This document shows, one piece after another, positions 35,001 to 45,118 of a stretch of DNA of 64,000 nt. The position numbers were made by a program, and so were the translations under genes. The stretch is from Conus ventricosus. Taxonomy: Eukaryota; Mollusca; Gastropoda; Neogastropoda; Conidae. The DNA lies in contig CM031614.1 of NCBI GenBank assembly GCA_018398815.1, positions 50,955,171 through 51,019,170 on the forward strand, written 5' to 3'. Numbering within the stretch: position 1 is the first letter of the stretch; every line of letters begins with the position of its first letter. Below the pieces are notes generated by a model. That model saw nothing but the letters and a program-made list of their open reading frames with translations. It did not search any database and had not been told where the DNA came from.

Positions 35001-38000
35001 CGATGAGAAATTTGAGAGTTATTGGTGGCTTTTATGTTCAGAACTTGTGACACGACTGACTGCACATATGAAGACACAAGTTGACCAATGTCTTCTTTTA
35101 GCACTTCGCCATTTGCACATCTGCAGATCAAAATATCTAATCATGCGTAAACATCAATCAAACAACCAATGTAAACTTTGATAAAGATCCTGTCAACTGA
35201 TTTATCTTCGAGACAAAAACAACAACAACAACAAACACAGATATACACACTCAACTACCATGGTCGAAAAAAACTACAACCTGATCAACAGAGCAACATT
35301 TCTATTAAGGGTACAAATCAACTTCCCCTATTCTAACAGAAGCAAATGGCAGACCCATGTACCCAGAAAATGCCAAGAGTGTTTTTCTTATTATTGGTCT
35401 TGGCAGTACCTTCATCAAAATATTTTTTCTGAAGACTTTTCAACCACAGATGATTGGCACATGAACATAATTGGAAAAAACTGCTACAGCTTGACAACGT
35501 TGAAACTCACAGACTTTGTGGTGAAAAGCAACTTTAAAACACACATGTAACCACATTAGGTATATTTTTGAAAGTGTGTTGTATTTGCTGTGAAAATGGT
35601 GTACAAAATACAACCACAATGTACAGTTGTACAAATCTGGAATAGCATGCGTGTATAATGAAAGGGAAAATCTGGAACCAGAAGAATACATTGTACAGTA
35701 ACAGGGAAAGGGAAAACAGGACTCTCCACAAAACAATTAACATAAGTTCAACTGTCATGCTGTGCATATATCTAAGAGACAATGACTGTAAGCACCGAGA
35801 CTTTCAAGGGGAACGTTTTATTGTCTCGCTTTAATTTCCTACTGTTCACCTTCTGTCAGAGTTCCCTTCGCTTTCCCAGGTGACCAGCAACTCTCAGACA
35901 GCATGGTCACCATATGCTTGGACAGAATTATCAAAACTGTGGGCCCCCTCTCAGATTCCTATACATGCCCAGCTTGTGAGCTTCAAACTCAACAGTTTGA
36001 TCTAGATGCAAAGTGAGGCGACTGCAGGTGGAAATCTAAACAAATTTCAAAAAGTATTTACATGGCTCCACCGAAAAACGTAGACAAACGAATCACAAGA
36101 CAAAACACGACACGTTTCGACCTCTTAGGTCTTCTTCAGGCAAGATACACAACACTCAGGACGACAACGAACGAGCACACGCTTGTCTTAATCCAGTTCA
36201 GCAGGAGATGGGCCTTATAAATACTTGGTGAAATTTGACAGTTTGATACTATCAGTGATGAACAGACAGCTAAGCTGTGAACAAGGGATGGACAGTAAGC
36301 TAATCAGAACAACGGGAATGGGTGACTGCTTTCACTATGAACAATGGAACTCTATGCACTAAATGGCAAAGATACTTATCCTCCCTACACTATATCTAAG
36401 GGGGCTGAGAGGGTGTTGCAGAGAGGGTTAAAAAAAGAGACAGAGACACGCAAACTAAAACAGAAAAACAGAGCCAAATTGTACCATCAACTTCCAACAC
36501 GGAGAGTTTTCAGTATATGCTGCTTAGTCTTATCATTGCGCTTAACAAGACAGAAAAAAATAATAATAAGGAATTGGATGTTACGAATTTGCACATTTGG
36601 GCCTGAACATCGCAATCTGATTAATTTTTAAGAAAAGAGAAAAAAAAAACATACGCTTAACACACATCTATGCAAATTCATGTCCTTACCTAGGTGCAGA
36701 GGACGTAAGATTCAGTGAAAAGCCAGTGGATGCTGTGCTGGCTGCCGCTGTTGTTGCTGTTGTTGTCAAGCCCTGTTTTGGTGCACCTAGACCCAGACTG
36801 GGTGCGCTAGTGCCCAGAGAAAACCCTCCACTGGTTGCCGTGGTGACAGACGCTGGTGTGGCGAAGGAGAACGATGGTGTGGTTGCAGCTGTGGTGGAGG
36901 CTGGGGCCGCAGCGGATGAAGCTGGGGTCAAGCCGAAGAAACCTCCACCAGCAGCTGCTGGCACCTGGGGGGCAACTGTCGCACCTGCACATGATAGATC
37001 AACGTTTCCTGCAAACTTTTTTTTTTCTTCTCTTCTCTTCCTCTTTTTTTTTTTTTTTTTTTTTGCTCCCCCCCCCAAAAAAAATCATTATACACGACAA
37101 AAACTACTCTTTCACTCTTTTACTTGATCATCTTCCAATACATACCGTAAAGTTCGGACTATAAGCCGCGACTTTTTTCCCCAGCTTTAAACCGTGCGGC
37201 TTAAACAACGATGCAGCTTATTTGCAGATTTTTCCGATTTCAGGAGCATCACACCCTCGTCTATTCTTAGCTTCTCTGTAACTCACCATATCGTGTTTAC
37301 TGTTCACGAATTTTTCGATGAGCTCAATGTTAAAGTGTTAACTGTTCATGTTGTTACAGCGTTAACTGCTCACATTTTAGAATTGAAGCCGCACACATTG
37401 AAGCATTCAGACCATTATCAATGTTTAATCTTGACTAACACCAGCTGAATTACAAACAAAATAACTAAGCATTGGCATGGTATTAAGCGAAATAAAACGA
37501 TCGAATCGTTTCATTAATGTTCTGGTATGCGTTATCTTACCAAGTGCGTCTTGCAATTCAGAAACGATTAGCGCATTCGACTCGGTCATTGTCAGACCTT
37601 GGCTTCGATCCGCCATTGTTGAAATCATGGACAGGGAGTGAAGGTTTGCATTTGATACCTTCGCTTTGATTGGCTTGCGCTTTCAAGTACTCAACCAATC
37701 GCTTAGCTTGATACACCAATGAATGCAGGAGAGAACTGCCTTTCTAGCACATCGTTAATGTGTTGGTTTTTTCGCTATTTTTCTTAAGCAATGATGTTGG
37801 AAAGACAACACTTGTAAGAAGCCTCATAAAAACTTTGATTCTAATTGATTCAAACACATCGTACTAAAAAATAAAAAAAAGACTGAAGTAAAGCTGGAAA
37901 CATGCTCTTGTATTCTGACCTATTTAAACGCCAACGAATGCAATGAACACAATGTATGTGTTGATTTTCGACACTATGTAAACTCAATGCTCGGCCAGCT

Positions 38001-41000
38001 GCCGCCTGCAGCACATCGGACCGTGTTGTATATATCTGCGGCTTATAAACCAGTGCGGCTTATTTGTGAAAAAAGTTCAGATTTTAAAATTTTTTAGTGG
38101 GTGTGGCTTATATACAGGTGCGCTCGTTAGACCGAACTTTACGGTACACACACACACACACACACACACAGAGAAGGATAAAAGATATCCCCCTGTGACC
38201 TTCACTCTTATATACACACACACACACAACCCCCTGCAGCAACACCCTCTTCCTGCCCAAACAAACAGAAAAAGCTGGGGAAACCCCCTGTCAACATCTC
38301 ATCATCCCATTGCCAGCAAGCAATCAGGTTTCCAATAAAGACAACATTCCTAGGGACAACAGAGGTCAATACTGACAAGTCCTACTGTTCCAATCTGATG
38401 GAAGATACTGACAAGTCCTGCTGTTCCAATCTGATGGAAGATACTGACAAGTCCTGCTGTTCCAATCTGATGGAAGATACTGACAAGTCCTACTGTTCCA
38501 ATCTGATGGAAGATATTGACAAGTCCTACTGTTCCAATCTGATGGAAGATACTGACAAGTCCTACTGTTCCAATCTGATGGAAGATACTGACAAGTCCTA
38601 CTGTTCCAATCTGATGGAAGATACTGACAAGTCCTACTGTTCCAATCTGATGGAAGATACTGACAAGTCCTACTGTTCCAATCTGATGGAAGATACTGAC
38701 AAGTCCTACTGTTCCAATCTGATGGAAGATACTGACAACTCCTACTGTTCCAATCTGATGGACAAGGAAATAATTTCTTAAAAATACAAAGAAAAATGGA
38801 ATACTTGTATGTCTCAGAACACAGTATGTACATCTGTCCATAAAACATTAGTCATTCACAAATCAACACAAGAGAAATTTAAAGAGCACATAATCCAGCT
38901 CCTTAGTACTCACCCAGAGATGGGGCTTGTGCAGATGTTGTTGTAGGAGCACCCAGCAGTGAGGCTAAGGAGGAGGCTGTTGTGGCCGGTGTACCTATCC
39001 GCCCATCATATACCAGTGTATATAAGAAAACTCCAATTCACGACTTCACCACCATACAAAAATTCAGTTTCTAACTTTCACATTCTATTATTTAAAAAAA
39101 CAAACAAACATAGCGCAAAAAAAAAGTGTGTGCCTTTGTCATTCCCACTGACTTGAGGTCTATCCATTCCAGTGAACAGATGATCATTAAAATTGTCAAG
39201 CATATTGTAAATCTGAGTGATAAACTTGTATGATGCCTTAAAAACATTGTCATATTTTGTCTCATTTAATCTATGCCCATCCCAAAGACAAGCTTTCAGC
39301 AAACTTTTTAAAAGCATGCACTTTCACAGGCTAAATGGACACACATCTCAAACCTGAACACTGATCTCGCAAACACCGAAAATTCATGTGCTACCTGACT
39401 CTGAACGACTCACACACTATCCCCTTGCATCTCACAACAGTTCAAAGCTGAAAAATAAAGATGAAAGCCATGTGGATATTTGACTTTTCCATCCAGATCA
39501 ATGTAGTCATCTAAAGTAAGAAAAAACAAATACTGCTAGTATATATTCACCCTGATGAGTAAAAGGACATTGCTGGTATATATATTTACCCTGATAAATA
39601 AAAGAAATACAAACACAACTGCTAGAAAAAAAAAGTTTAATCTCAATAAACCATATATATATATATATATTTATCCTGATAAATAAAAGAAATACAAACA
39701 CAACTGCTATAAAAAAAAAGTTTAACTTCAATAAACCATGTCGCCTTTGTGTGAGGCACATATTTCTGTCAACTCCAAGACACTGAAAGGAAAACACACT
39801 TTTCCAACTCATGAAGGTTTGGAGTTCTATCTTTGGCTTTGGATACCAGTTAAGATTGAAAAAAAAAACCCTAATCTTTTCACTGCAATGGTAGAGTCTG
39901 ACTATATTTTCTTCCCAATGCAAAGTTGAAGTCTTGTGTACAAGAAATTTAGAGGACACTCAAAATCCACAAAATCAATATAACAATAAAAACTGGGATG
40001 CACATCACAAAGTTGTTACTGAGTGTTGGTCATCAACTTTGAAGCAAGTCTGTGCAGGATGAAGAAATAACAATTCAGGTATGAAAAGAAAACTAACAAC
40101 ATAAAAAAACGACCCCCAAGTCCAAGCTTCAGTACTTTCATTATATTATCTTACTTGCAGCAGCGGCAGCAGCAGTCGTGGCGGCAGTGGATTGTGGTGT
40201 AGGCAGCAAGCTCTGAGCACCAAACTGTAGGCCAGTTGGTGCTGTCGCCGTGGTCGCTGTTCCAGTGCCACCTGCACCTGAAGAGAGCAGGGTCGATTCA
40301 ATTACCTCATGAAGAATATGTCTCTGCACCTGATCTCAGAATAGCGATAAAAATATCACAAGTAAACAGAGGTACAACAGCTGCAATGATGGAGATATAT
40401 TTTATGCAGTCAGCTGAGCTTCTTATCCCACCAAACTAAAGCTTTGTTCACAGTAGCCAAGAGAGAATTTTGATTGCCTTTTTTTTTGTGTGTGTGATTT
40501 TGAAATGAAGAGATTTTCTCATACTCACTGTCTGACAAAGTAGGCCATCTCCGACTCTTGACTTGCTCTACCCCTGATGCACACTCTGGAGGCTACAAAC
40601 AATGGTCCTAGAGAAGGGACTGGAGAACTCTGTGCACTGTCTTCCCGTAACCCAAGATTTATGTGGGTCAGGGATAGAGGAAATCACGAGGACATCATGG
40701 CACAGTGTATGACACCAAACAGTAAGACACATCTGAGACTTTCTGATCAAGAGCTAGAGACAAAAGTACTCTCCCTTTATTTATTGCAAACCAAGTCATG
40801 CCAGTGGGTGCCCCGTCAAAATGATACTTTGGGCAGGGGAGGGCATGGAGGAGGTACGGATTAAAAGGGTAATGAAAGCCGGACTTTCTCATAAATATTT
40901 CAAATAACTCACAAAATTGTACCTCAGATGGCGAAAAAAGGCAAGCTCCTTCTAATCCATTGACCATAGAAATTATTAACATCTTTCCCCAATTTTTGTG

Positions 41001-44000
41001 GGAGAAGGAGGGGTGTAAAAAAAAATCAGTTGCAAAGATTTTCCCAAAACTACGCTCACCCTATTCACAAAATGCTAACAGACCATGAAATAAAATTTCA
41101 GCAGAAAAACTTTACACACATACTTAACCCGTTGACTGCCCTTGCATGAACGGAGTTCGAGGTGGTTTCTGGAAGGCTGTGTGCCACACATCGAACGCCG
41201 TTCGAGGTAATTTCATCATCAAAATTCGGCAATTTAAAGAAGGGAAGCAAGGAGAACAAATGGTTTAAATGGTTGTAGGGACCCTAAAGGACGGTTTCTT
41301 CCCTTTCACGGGTCGCTGACTGACCAGCTCGCGTCCATTCGGATGATTATACTTCGACAAGGTTCGGCCGAGTCATTTTCGGTTCAAGAGGGCGAGTTGA
41401 GCAGACAGTTTGTTCTGGCGCGTGCCGTTTTCAAACGATCTAATGCTCTTGAAGTGCTTCAAGAAGTTATCCGAGACCGTGAAAGCGATGATGAAGACTT
41501 CAGAGAAGTGGAATGAAGCGATTCGGAGGAGGAAGAAAGCGATCACAATCAACACCACCCTTTGCTATCAGAGATTGGTGTTGATGACGAAGCTGATCCC
41601 CGACTTCGAACCGAGCGATACTGGCGCAAGTGGGGCCGAATCGGAGAGTGACGAGCCGATTCTGTCTATGTCGACTGCCCCTCCCTCCTTTCGTGAGAGG
41701 TCGGGAGGGGAGTCGAGGAAGGGGAGGGGGTTCAGGACAATGGCGAGGGTCCAGTGTGAGGGGGCGTGGCAGAGGAAGAGGACAAGCTTTACCAGGACTG
41801 GAGTGTCCCCTATGATATGGGTTGCTTAACATTTTATACATTGTCAGATGTTTGTCCTGAAGTTCAAAGGATACTAACACCAGTTTTTGTGGTATTTCAT
41901 TGTGATTTTAGTGCTATAGTTTTGTTTATGTTCTGAAAGTGTCTGTTTTTCAAACAAAACATTCATTATATATAGTTTTGGTCTACTCATTACAAACAAA
42001 ATCAAACTATTGTGATATCTGGCTGTAGCCAAGGATATAACAAGAAAATTTCCCAAGTATCTAAGATATCTATCCAGAATTGAAAGAGCAGTGGGCATAT
42101 TAGTGAACCTACCTAAGAAAACAGAATTGTGTCCCTTGATACCTGGATTGTACTGTAACCCAGAAATACATAGATTTATCATATAAAACAACAATTGTGG
42201 GTTGTACATTCACTACGAAATATTTACACAGGTGTTCAGTAAACACTAAAACCACTCTTTGCACGGTTTGTATGTTTTTTGTTTTGCTGCTGTGGGGTTT
42301 TGTATGCTTGCAAAGTATAATATAAAAAAATAAAATTATAAGATTATTTATTATACTCAGAATGAACAAAATCAAATATCATTTGCAGATATTATAGCGC
42401 TGCCCTGGTATAAGAAGAAAACATGCCAAAAATCTAAGAGATATCTCCACAAGTAAATGAACACTGATCAAATTAGTGAACCTATCCCAAAAAGTCAAAT
42501 TTTGCTTCGGGACACAGAAGTACAAAACTGATACAAAATAGCGGCAGTCAAGGGGTTAAAGTGTGGCAGGCCTGAGAATATCAGAAGCAAATTTAATTAG
42601 CAAAACTTTACAAACTATACAACATACAGACAGCATCAAAACTACATAATATTCAGAAAACACACAGTGAAAAAGATAGCAGAAACGATTGGATCAGCAA
42701 TATCCCTACAGCAGCTCTTAAGCATACTGATAAAATAATGTGGCAACAGTCAAGAAATGACATTTTGATGGAAAATGATATGGCAACAAGCGAGCGGTCA
42801 AATATAAAGCAAACTGATGCTACTTTGATGGTCTGGCTCATCATACTCTTCCTCTGTTGATTATATGATAATAAAAAACAAGCACTTCCATTCTGTCACC
42901 CATCAAATGGTACTAGTCTACTACTCCCCCACAGCTTACTTTAACTACCCATACACACCCACACTCAGTCTCATTCTATTGCAGTGCCAGCATTAGCAGT
43001 CAACAAAGAGCTGCCACTATCAAGTAGGGCCACAATGCATTGCTGTAAGGTCACTCTGATAATGTTCAGGCAGACCTTTTCTGGTCTAACTTACAAATAG
43101 CACTGTCAACAAGCAACAAAGAACTATAACAGCACCCTGAAACATGACTAAACTCCGATGAAAATTACTTGCAACTTCTCTTATTCTGTCAGCTTGTCTG
43201 GGTCTGCATCTATGAGTGATATCACAGCACCTAAAAATAAAAGTCCTGAACATTTAATTGAGTTTGTTTCACAACCACCTAACTGAGAAAGAGTTGTTGC
43301 AGGTATAGAGGATTACTAACTTAACATATTTATCAGAATTAAAAACAAACCAAAACACATATTCACTTTGGCTAGAAACAAATAATATACAGACTGCAGT
43401 AAGAAACAAAACAAAAAAACAAGTTATACAAATCTATAACAACAAACTTGTGTCTTCTGCCAGACCATTATTCACATGCCATTTCCACAACAGATGCAAG
43501 TGCCCTTACTCAGTCCAAAGCTGAACCCAGGGGCGGTTGCTGTTTGGCTTGCAGGCATGGCACCAGCACCCCCCAATGAAAATCCCCCGGCTGTTGCTGT
43601 AGGCTTCATCCCACTAGCTGGAGTGGTTCCCCCTGCCCCCAAAGTAAAGCCACCCGCTCCTGACGCCGGCTGGGATGCCGCTGCTGTTGGCGCTGCACCA
43701 AAGCTGAACCCTCCAGCCTGACCGCCAGATGGCACTGCACCGCCAAAGGTAAAGCCACCGCCAGGAGCTGCTGCCGGTTGAGCACTGGCAATTGTAGCGG
43801 AAGCATTGGCAGGCGCTCCGAAGCCGAAGCCTCCTGTTGGAGCACCGGTGCCCCCAGCAGCTGTGTTGGGGGGGCCACCGAAACTGAATCCGCTGCCTGC
43901 AGGCTGAGCAGGAGCTGCTGTAGTAGCTGCTGTTGATGGCTGGCTGCCAAAGGAGAAACCTCCTGTGGCCCCAGTGGCTCCTGTTCCGAAGGCAAAGCCC

Positions 44001-44677
44001 CCACCACCACCACCACCACCACCGGCTGGATTGCTTCCTGTGGTGGTCTGTCCAAAAGAGAAGCCTGAAACATAAGACAGGGTGGTCATCTAGGTGGGAA
44101 AATACAGCATTGCTTGAGAAGGAAAAGAAGAAACTGAAACTGAGATCACCTGAGGTATGAGAAAAGGAAGAGCTGACTGGTGTGGTTAAATAATCATGAT
44201 CATCGTGCAGGACTTGCGCCTCATTACAACAAATCTCAAAACAAAGCAAAAACTTGTGATAAAACTGAACTATAGTCTATATTCAAAATTAAAGTGAGTA
44301 AAACTAAACTGCTATTAGTAGTGGCAGTTTCATTAATTGTCTTGTGGAAGGTAAACTCAGTCTACTTCAAGGCATTACCTCATGGATGAATAAAGAGTCT
44401 GCTTTGTGTGAATGGATCTCACTGTTTACAAGAATGTAGATCATAATGTTAATCAGCAGCAGCATAAAAAAGGTGTGAATGTCTATGCTTCCCTGAAATG
44501 CTTCTTTAAAACAAGAATGTATAGCTTATTACCGGGTGAAGTTGATCTGAATACAATATAAGCTTCACTTTCCTTCTCCTCTGTTTATTGTATGAACTCA
44601 CACTTTCATTCAAACTTCTTACACAATGAGGACACTTACCTGGTTTTTGCCCACCAAACATGTTGTCTTCTGTCCCT
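26360..44677 (-). CDS. NUP62: Nuclear pore glycoprotein p62 (NUP62), 10 coding exons
   Basis: The coding exons are 44661-44640, 44064-43510, 40277-40155, 38994-38914, 36984-36690, 34993-34768, 33625-33441, 32329-32218, 30348-30282 and 26451-26360. All junctions are in phase, giving about 585 residues (human about 522). Residues 1-360 are an intrinsically disordered FG region with FSFG, FAFG, FGFG, FTFG and related repeats in Gly/Ala/Thr-rich linkers; these line the central channel and bind transport receptors. From about residue 390 comes the Nsp1_C coiled coil that trimerises with NUP54 and NUP58: MTYKQLEEETNKWMSELEEQ, FLMQATQVNAWDRLV, LDHELDFVHSQQRELGDLL, AESLDAQLKRMGQDLKEII, KILNAHMDSLLWIDRQT and RRVEEMGKLMESERKEQER. 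The order and spacing match vertebrate NUP62. A pyrimidine-rich acceptor 16 bases before ATG implies an upstream untranslated exon. Confidence 0.97.
26668..26805 (-). other. Candidate alternative exon between NUP62 exons 9 and 10
   Basis: An open frame with AGDFSHLQTRTRLSSQLYGQ and DRMTLSQVARAFGPEADYR ends at a good GTGAGT donor (26667). Two acceptors are possible. The strong one (cttctcacacttgcag, exon from 26782) shifts the NUP62 frame to a stop after about a dozen codons. A weaker one (gtag, exon from 26805) keeps NUP62 in frame on both sides and adds 46 residues. Known NUP62 proteins I recall lack this insert. It could be an alternative exon or chance. Confidence 0.4.
27021..27721 (-). 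mobile_element. Long tRNA-headed retroposon with target-site duplication
   Basis: The head is at the right (minus strand; the B-box part is deleted) and the T-rich left end corresponds to an A tail. Flanks ctattcaatgatttt (27005-27019) and ctattcagtgatttc (27722-27736) form a ~15-bp target duplication with two mismatches. It lies in NUP62 intron 9. Confidence 0.8.
28569..28661 (+). pseudogene. Harbinger transposase N-terminal remnant
   Basis: RQRRQLRRNRIFRDRKNPFD followed by LYDDLELFRK resembles the basic HARBI1-type N-terminus (RxFRDRxNPLDxYDDEELxxR). The frame then runs into (GT)n, so the catalytic DDE domain is gone. Confidence 0.75.
28661..29295. repeat. Duplicated ~288-bp block with three (GT)n tracts
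   Basis: GT tracts at 28663-28724, 28960-29014 and 29248-29288 separate two near-identical blocks (caccccacttttcaacacat... to ...gaacagtttaaaagtag). It is internal to the Harbinger element. Confidence 0.93.
30282..30348 (-). CDS. NUP62: NUP62 coding exon 9
   Basis: 67 bp, phase 0 to 1. It encodes VQQITKILNAHMDSLLWIDR and QT; matches the human QxICKILNAHMDSLQWID block. Confidence 0.96.
30706..31526 (-). mobile_element. Long tRNA-headed retroposon, best-preserved head
   Basis: On the minus strand the head (31525-31460) reads as a tRNA-like unit with A box TGGTGAAGTGGTTAGC and B box GGTTCGAATCC. The body of ~750 bp extends leftwards. It lies in NUP62 intron 8 territory (between exons 8 and 9). 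Its flanking sequence is itself tandemly duplicated to the right (31527-31680). Confidence 0.85.
31527..31680. repeat. Tandemly duplicated flank of the 30.7-kb retroposon
   Basis: The segment tattgttgttatttacttga...gctcaactga followed by atttattaaatctttactct...gacaat occurs once intact on the right and once split by the retroposon. Confidence 0.8.
31974..32200. repeat. Poly-C tract and (CA)n-rich region
   Basis: 31 C in a row at 31974-32004, then CA-rich repeats at 32061-32200 ending close to the donor of NUP62 exon 8. Confidence 0.95.
32218..32329 (-). CDS. NUP62: NUP62 coding exon 8
   Basis: 112 bp, phase 2 to 0. It encodes YQLAESLDAQLKRMGQDLKE and IIDRLNSSNTKPDPDDP. Donor gtaaga. Confidence 0.96.
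32544..32929 (-). mobile_element. 5'-truncated LINE tail with 11-bp target duplication
   Basis: Body 32555-32918, flanked by catgcattttg at 32544-32554 and 32919-32929. The sequence is homologous to the LINE tail at 56.7-57.1 kb, including the ttatagcccagcc 3' UTR block. The left end carries the 3' tail (taaggtaatg). Confidence 0.85.
33441..33625 (-). CDS. NUP62: NUP62 coding exon 7 (coiled coil)
   Basis: 185 bp, phase 0 to 2. It encodes IVQLNADLERVKLEQQKL, ELDFVHSQQRELGDLLTPLE and YQQHADLEREHT, close to the human sequence. Its first ~22 bases and acceptor are duplicated upstream (33735-33861). Confidence 0.97.
33604..33861. repeat. Partial duplication of NUP62 exon 7 start and its acceptor
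   Basis: Bases 33604-33729 recur at 33735-33861: gtctgcattcagctgcacaa, tctgggg, then ttatggtaaaatatt and gcagaaata. On the minus strand the second copy carries a full ccccag acceptor and the first 22 exon bases. Confidence 0.88.
34236..34662. mobile_element. hAT-like MITE (417 bp)
   Basis: Ends CAGGGTTC (34241) and GAACCCTG (to 34657), flanked by acaga and tcaga (4 of 5 identical). The interior is rich in ttcccaaac-type words. No coding. It lies in NUP62 intron 6. Confidence 0.7.
34768..34993 (-). CDS. NUP62: NUP62 coding exon 6 (start of Nsp1_C coiled coil)
   Basis: 226 bp, phase 2 to 0. A poly-Thr/poly-Ala run leads into MTYKQLEEETNKWMSELEEQ and ATQVNAWDRLVIDNGEK. Donor gtgtgt. Confidence 0.97.
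35000..35990. other. NUP62 intron 5 sequence, left part
   Basis: AT-rich; short open frames without domains. No mobile element recognised before 36.0 kb. Confidence 0.4.
36000..36340 (-). repeat. Possible Penelope-like element fragment
   Basis: On the minus strand a CTGAAGAAGACCTAAGAGGT block is followed by CGAAACGTGTCG; this motif is common at Penelope-like element ends and downstream of their GIY-YIG/RT ORF. No RT is seen here. Family call is tentative. Confidence 0.4.
36690..36984 (-). CDS. NUP62: NUP62 coding exon 5
   Basis: 295 bp, phase 1 to 2. It encodes GFFGLTPASS, PSFSFATP, GGFSLGTSAPSLGLG and STGFSLNLTSSAPR; the last resembles the GFALNLKPLAP stretch before the human coiled coil. 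Confidence 0.95.
37143..38146. mobile_element. Mariner-type (TA target) element, exactly 1000 bp
   Basis: Inverted termini CCGTAAAGTTCGG (37145) and CCGAACTTTACGG (to 38144), flanked by TA on both sides. Subterminal ataagccgc / gcggcttat words recur near both ends (for example 37160-37205 and 38037-38062). No intact transposase. It lies in NUP62 intron 4. Confidence 0.85.
38360..38762. repeat. 36-bp minisatellite, ~11 units
   Basis: The unit tactgacaagtcctactgtt + ccaatctgatggaaga is almost invariant. Since 36 is a multiple of three, one + frame and two - frames stay open throughout (for example MEDTDKSYCSNL units). It lies in NUP62 intron 4, 150 bases from exon 4; not considered coding. Confidence 0.95.
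38914..38994 (-). CDS. NUP62: NUP62 coding exon 4
   Basis: 81 bp, phase 1 to 1. It encodes TPATTASSLASLLGAPTTTS and AQAPSL. Acceptor gcggatag is weak; donor gtgagt is strong. Composition fits the FG linker. Confidence 0.82.
39585..39740. repeat. ~70-bp tandem duplication with (AT)n between copies
   Basis: cctgataaataaaagaaata...ttcaataaacca occurs twice (about 39592-39652 and 39676-39739), separated by an AT run. Confidence 0.88.
40155..40277 (-). CDS. NUP62: NUP62 coding exon 3
   Basis: 123 bp, phase 1 to 1. It encodes AGGTGTATTATAPTGLQFGA and a Thr/Ala-rich stretch ending in poly-Ala. Acceptor ctctcttcag, donor gtaaga. Confidence 0.9.
41124..42559. mobile_element. Complete-ended non-autonomous piggyBac element with TTAA
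   Basis: TTAA at 41124-41127 and 42556-42559. Inverted ends CCCGTTGACTGCC and (complement of right) CCCCTTGACTGCC differ at one base. 1428 bp between the TTAAs. The left half holds a decayed acidic/GR-rich piggyBac-type N-terminus; the right half is AT-rich noncoding. It lies in NUP62 intron 2. Confidence 0.88.
41395..41830 (+). pseudogene. piggyBac transposase N-terminal remnant
   Basis: Frames give an acidic stretch (EVIRDRESDDEDFREVE, DSEEEESDHNQ), then a basic GRGRGRGR stretch and SVPYDMG. Acid-rich then basic is typical of the disordered N-terminus in this family. Stops and frame changes are present, and the DDD core is absent. Confidence 0.6.
42940..43145 (-). repeat. Degenerate fragment of the long tRNA-headed retroposon family
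   Basis: Blocks acccacactcagtctcattc, aaagagctgccactatcaag, gtcactctgataatgttcag and tctggtctaacttac align in order with the 27.0/30.7/46.3 kb copies. No head. Confidence 0.55.
43510..44064 (-). CDS. NUP62: NUP62 coding exon 2 (main FG repeats)
   Basis: 555 bp, phase 1 to 1. Eight core FxFG repeats (FSFG, FAFG, FSFG, FSFG, FGFG, FTFG, FSFG, FSFG) plus FTLG and FSLG degenerate units, with a poly-Gly stretch near the start. Acceptor tgtttcag, donor gtaagg. Confidence 0.97.
44640..44677 (-). CDS. NUP62: NUP62 coding exon 1 (with 16 nt of 5' UTR)
   Basis: The acceptor (gatcctttgtag) ends at 44678, ATG is at 44661-44659 and the donor is gtaagt. It encodes MFGGQKP plus one base (phase 1); joined to exon 2 it reads MFGGQKPGFSFG. 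Confidence 0.9.
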
Positions 44678-45118
44678 CTACAAAGGATCAAAGAGCAAAC
44701 GTCACTGCTGTGCAAGTCTCAACCAGCAGCTGGACAGCAATTATCAGACACGATTTTCTTTCACTTCTGAAACAGAGCAATTGATGCCACAGATAGTACT
44801 GGCAGTTAAAGCAAACAAAATTCCTGAAATGAAAACAGTCATTCTGTGATCCAATAGCTATCAATCAACACCCATTTCAACAAACATCTATCTATCTAAA
44901 GTAAAATTAAAACAACTATCTATCTAAAGTAAAATTAAAACAACTTTTTCACAAAATGTAGGTCAGTCTATAAACCATGTGAATTTCACAGTATCCATGA
45001 CAGTCTACAAATCCAACTTGAGAACAGTTCCAGAGACCACCACTGACCATCACAGTTCAGACCCATGACTGATGAAAATCAAAAGTTACAGAAATTTGCC
45101 TGAATTTTTAGTTGTTGT

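Noticed and set aside
38350..38848. Three overlapping 127-163 codon frames
   Set aside because: They arise from a 36-bp tandem repeat in a NUP62 intron; the period, not selection, keeps them open.
43476..44249. Other-frame ORFs over the FG exon
   Set aside because: Shadows of NUP62 exon 2; only the GFSFG frame joins neighbouring exons in phase.
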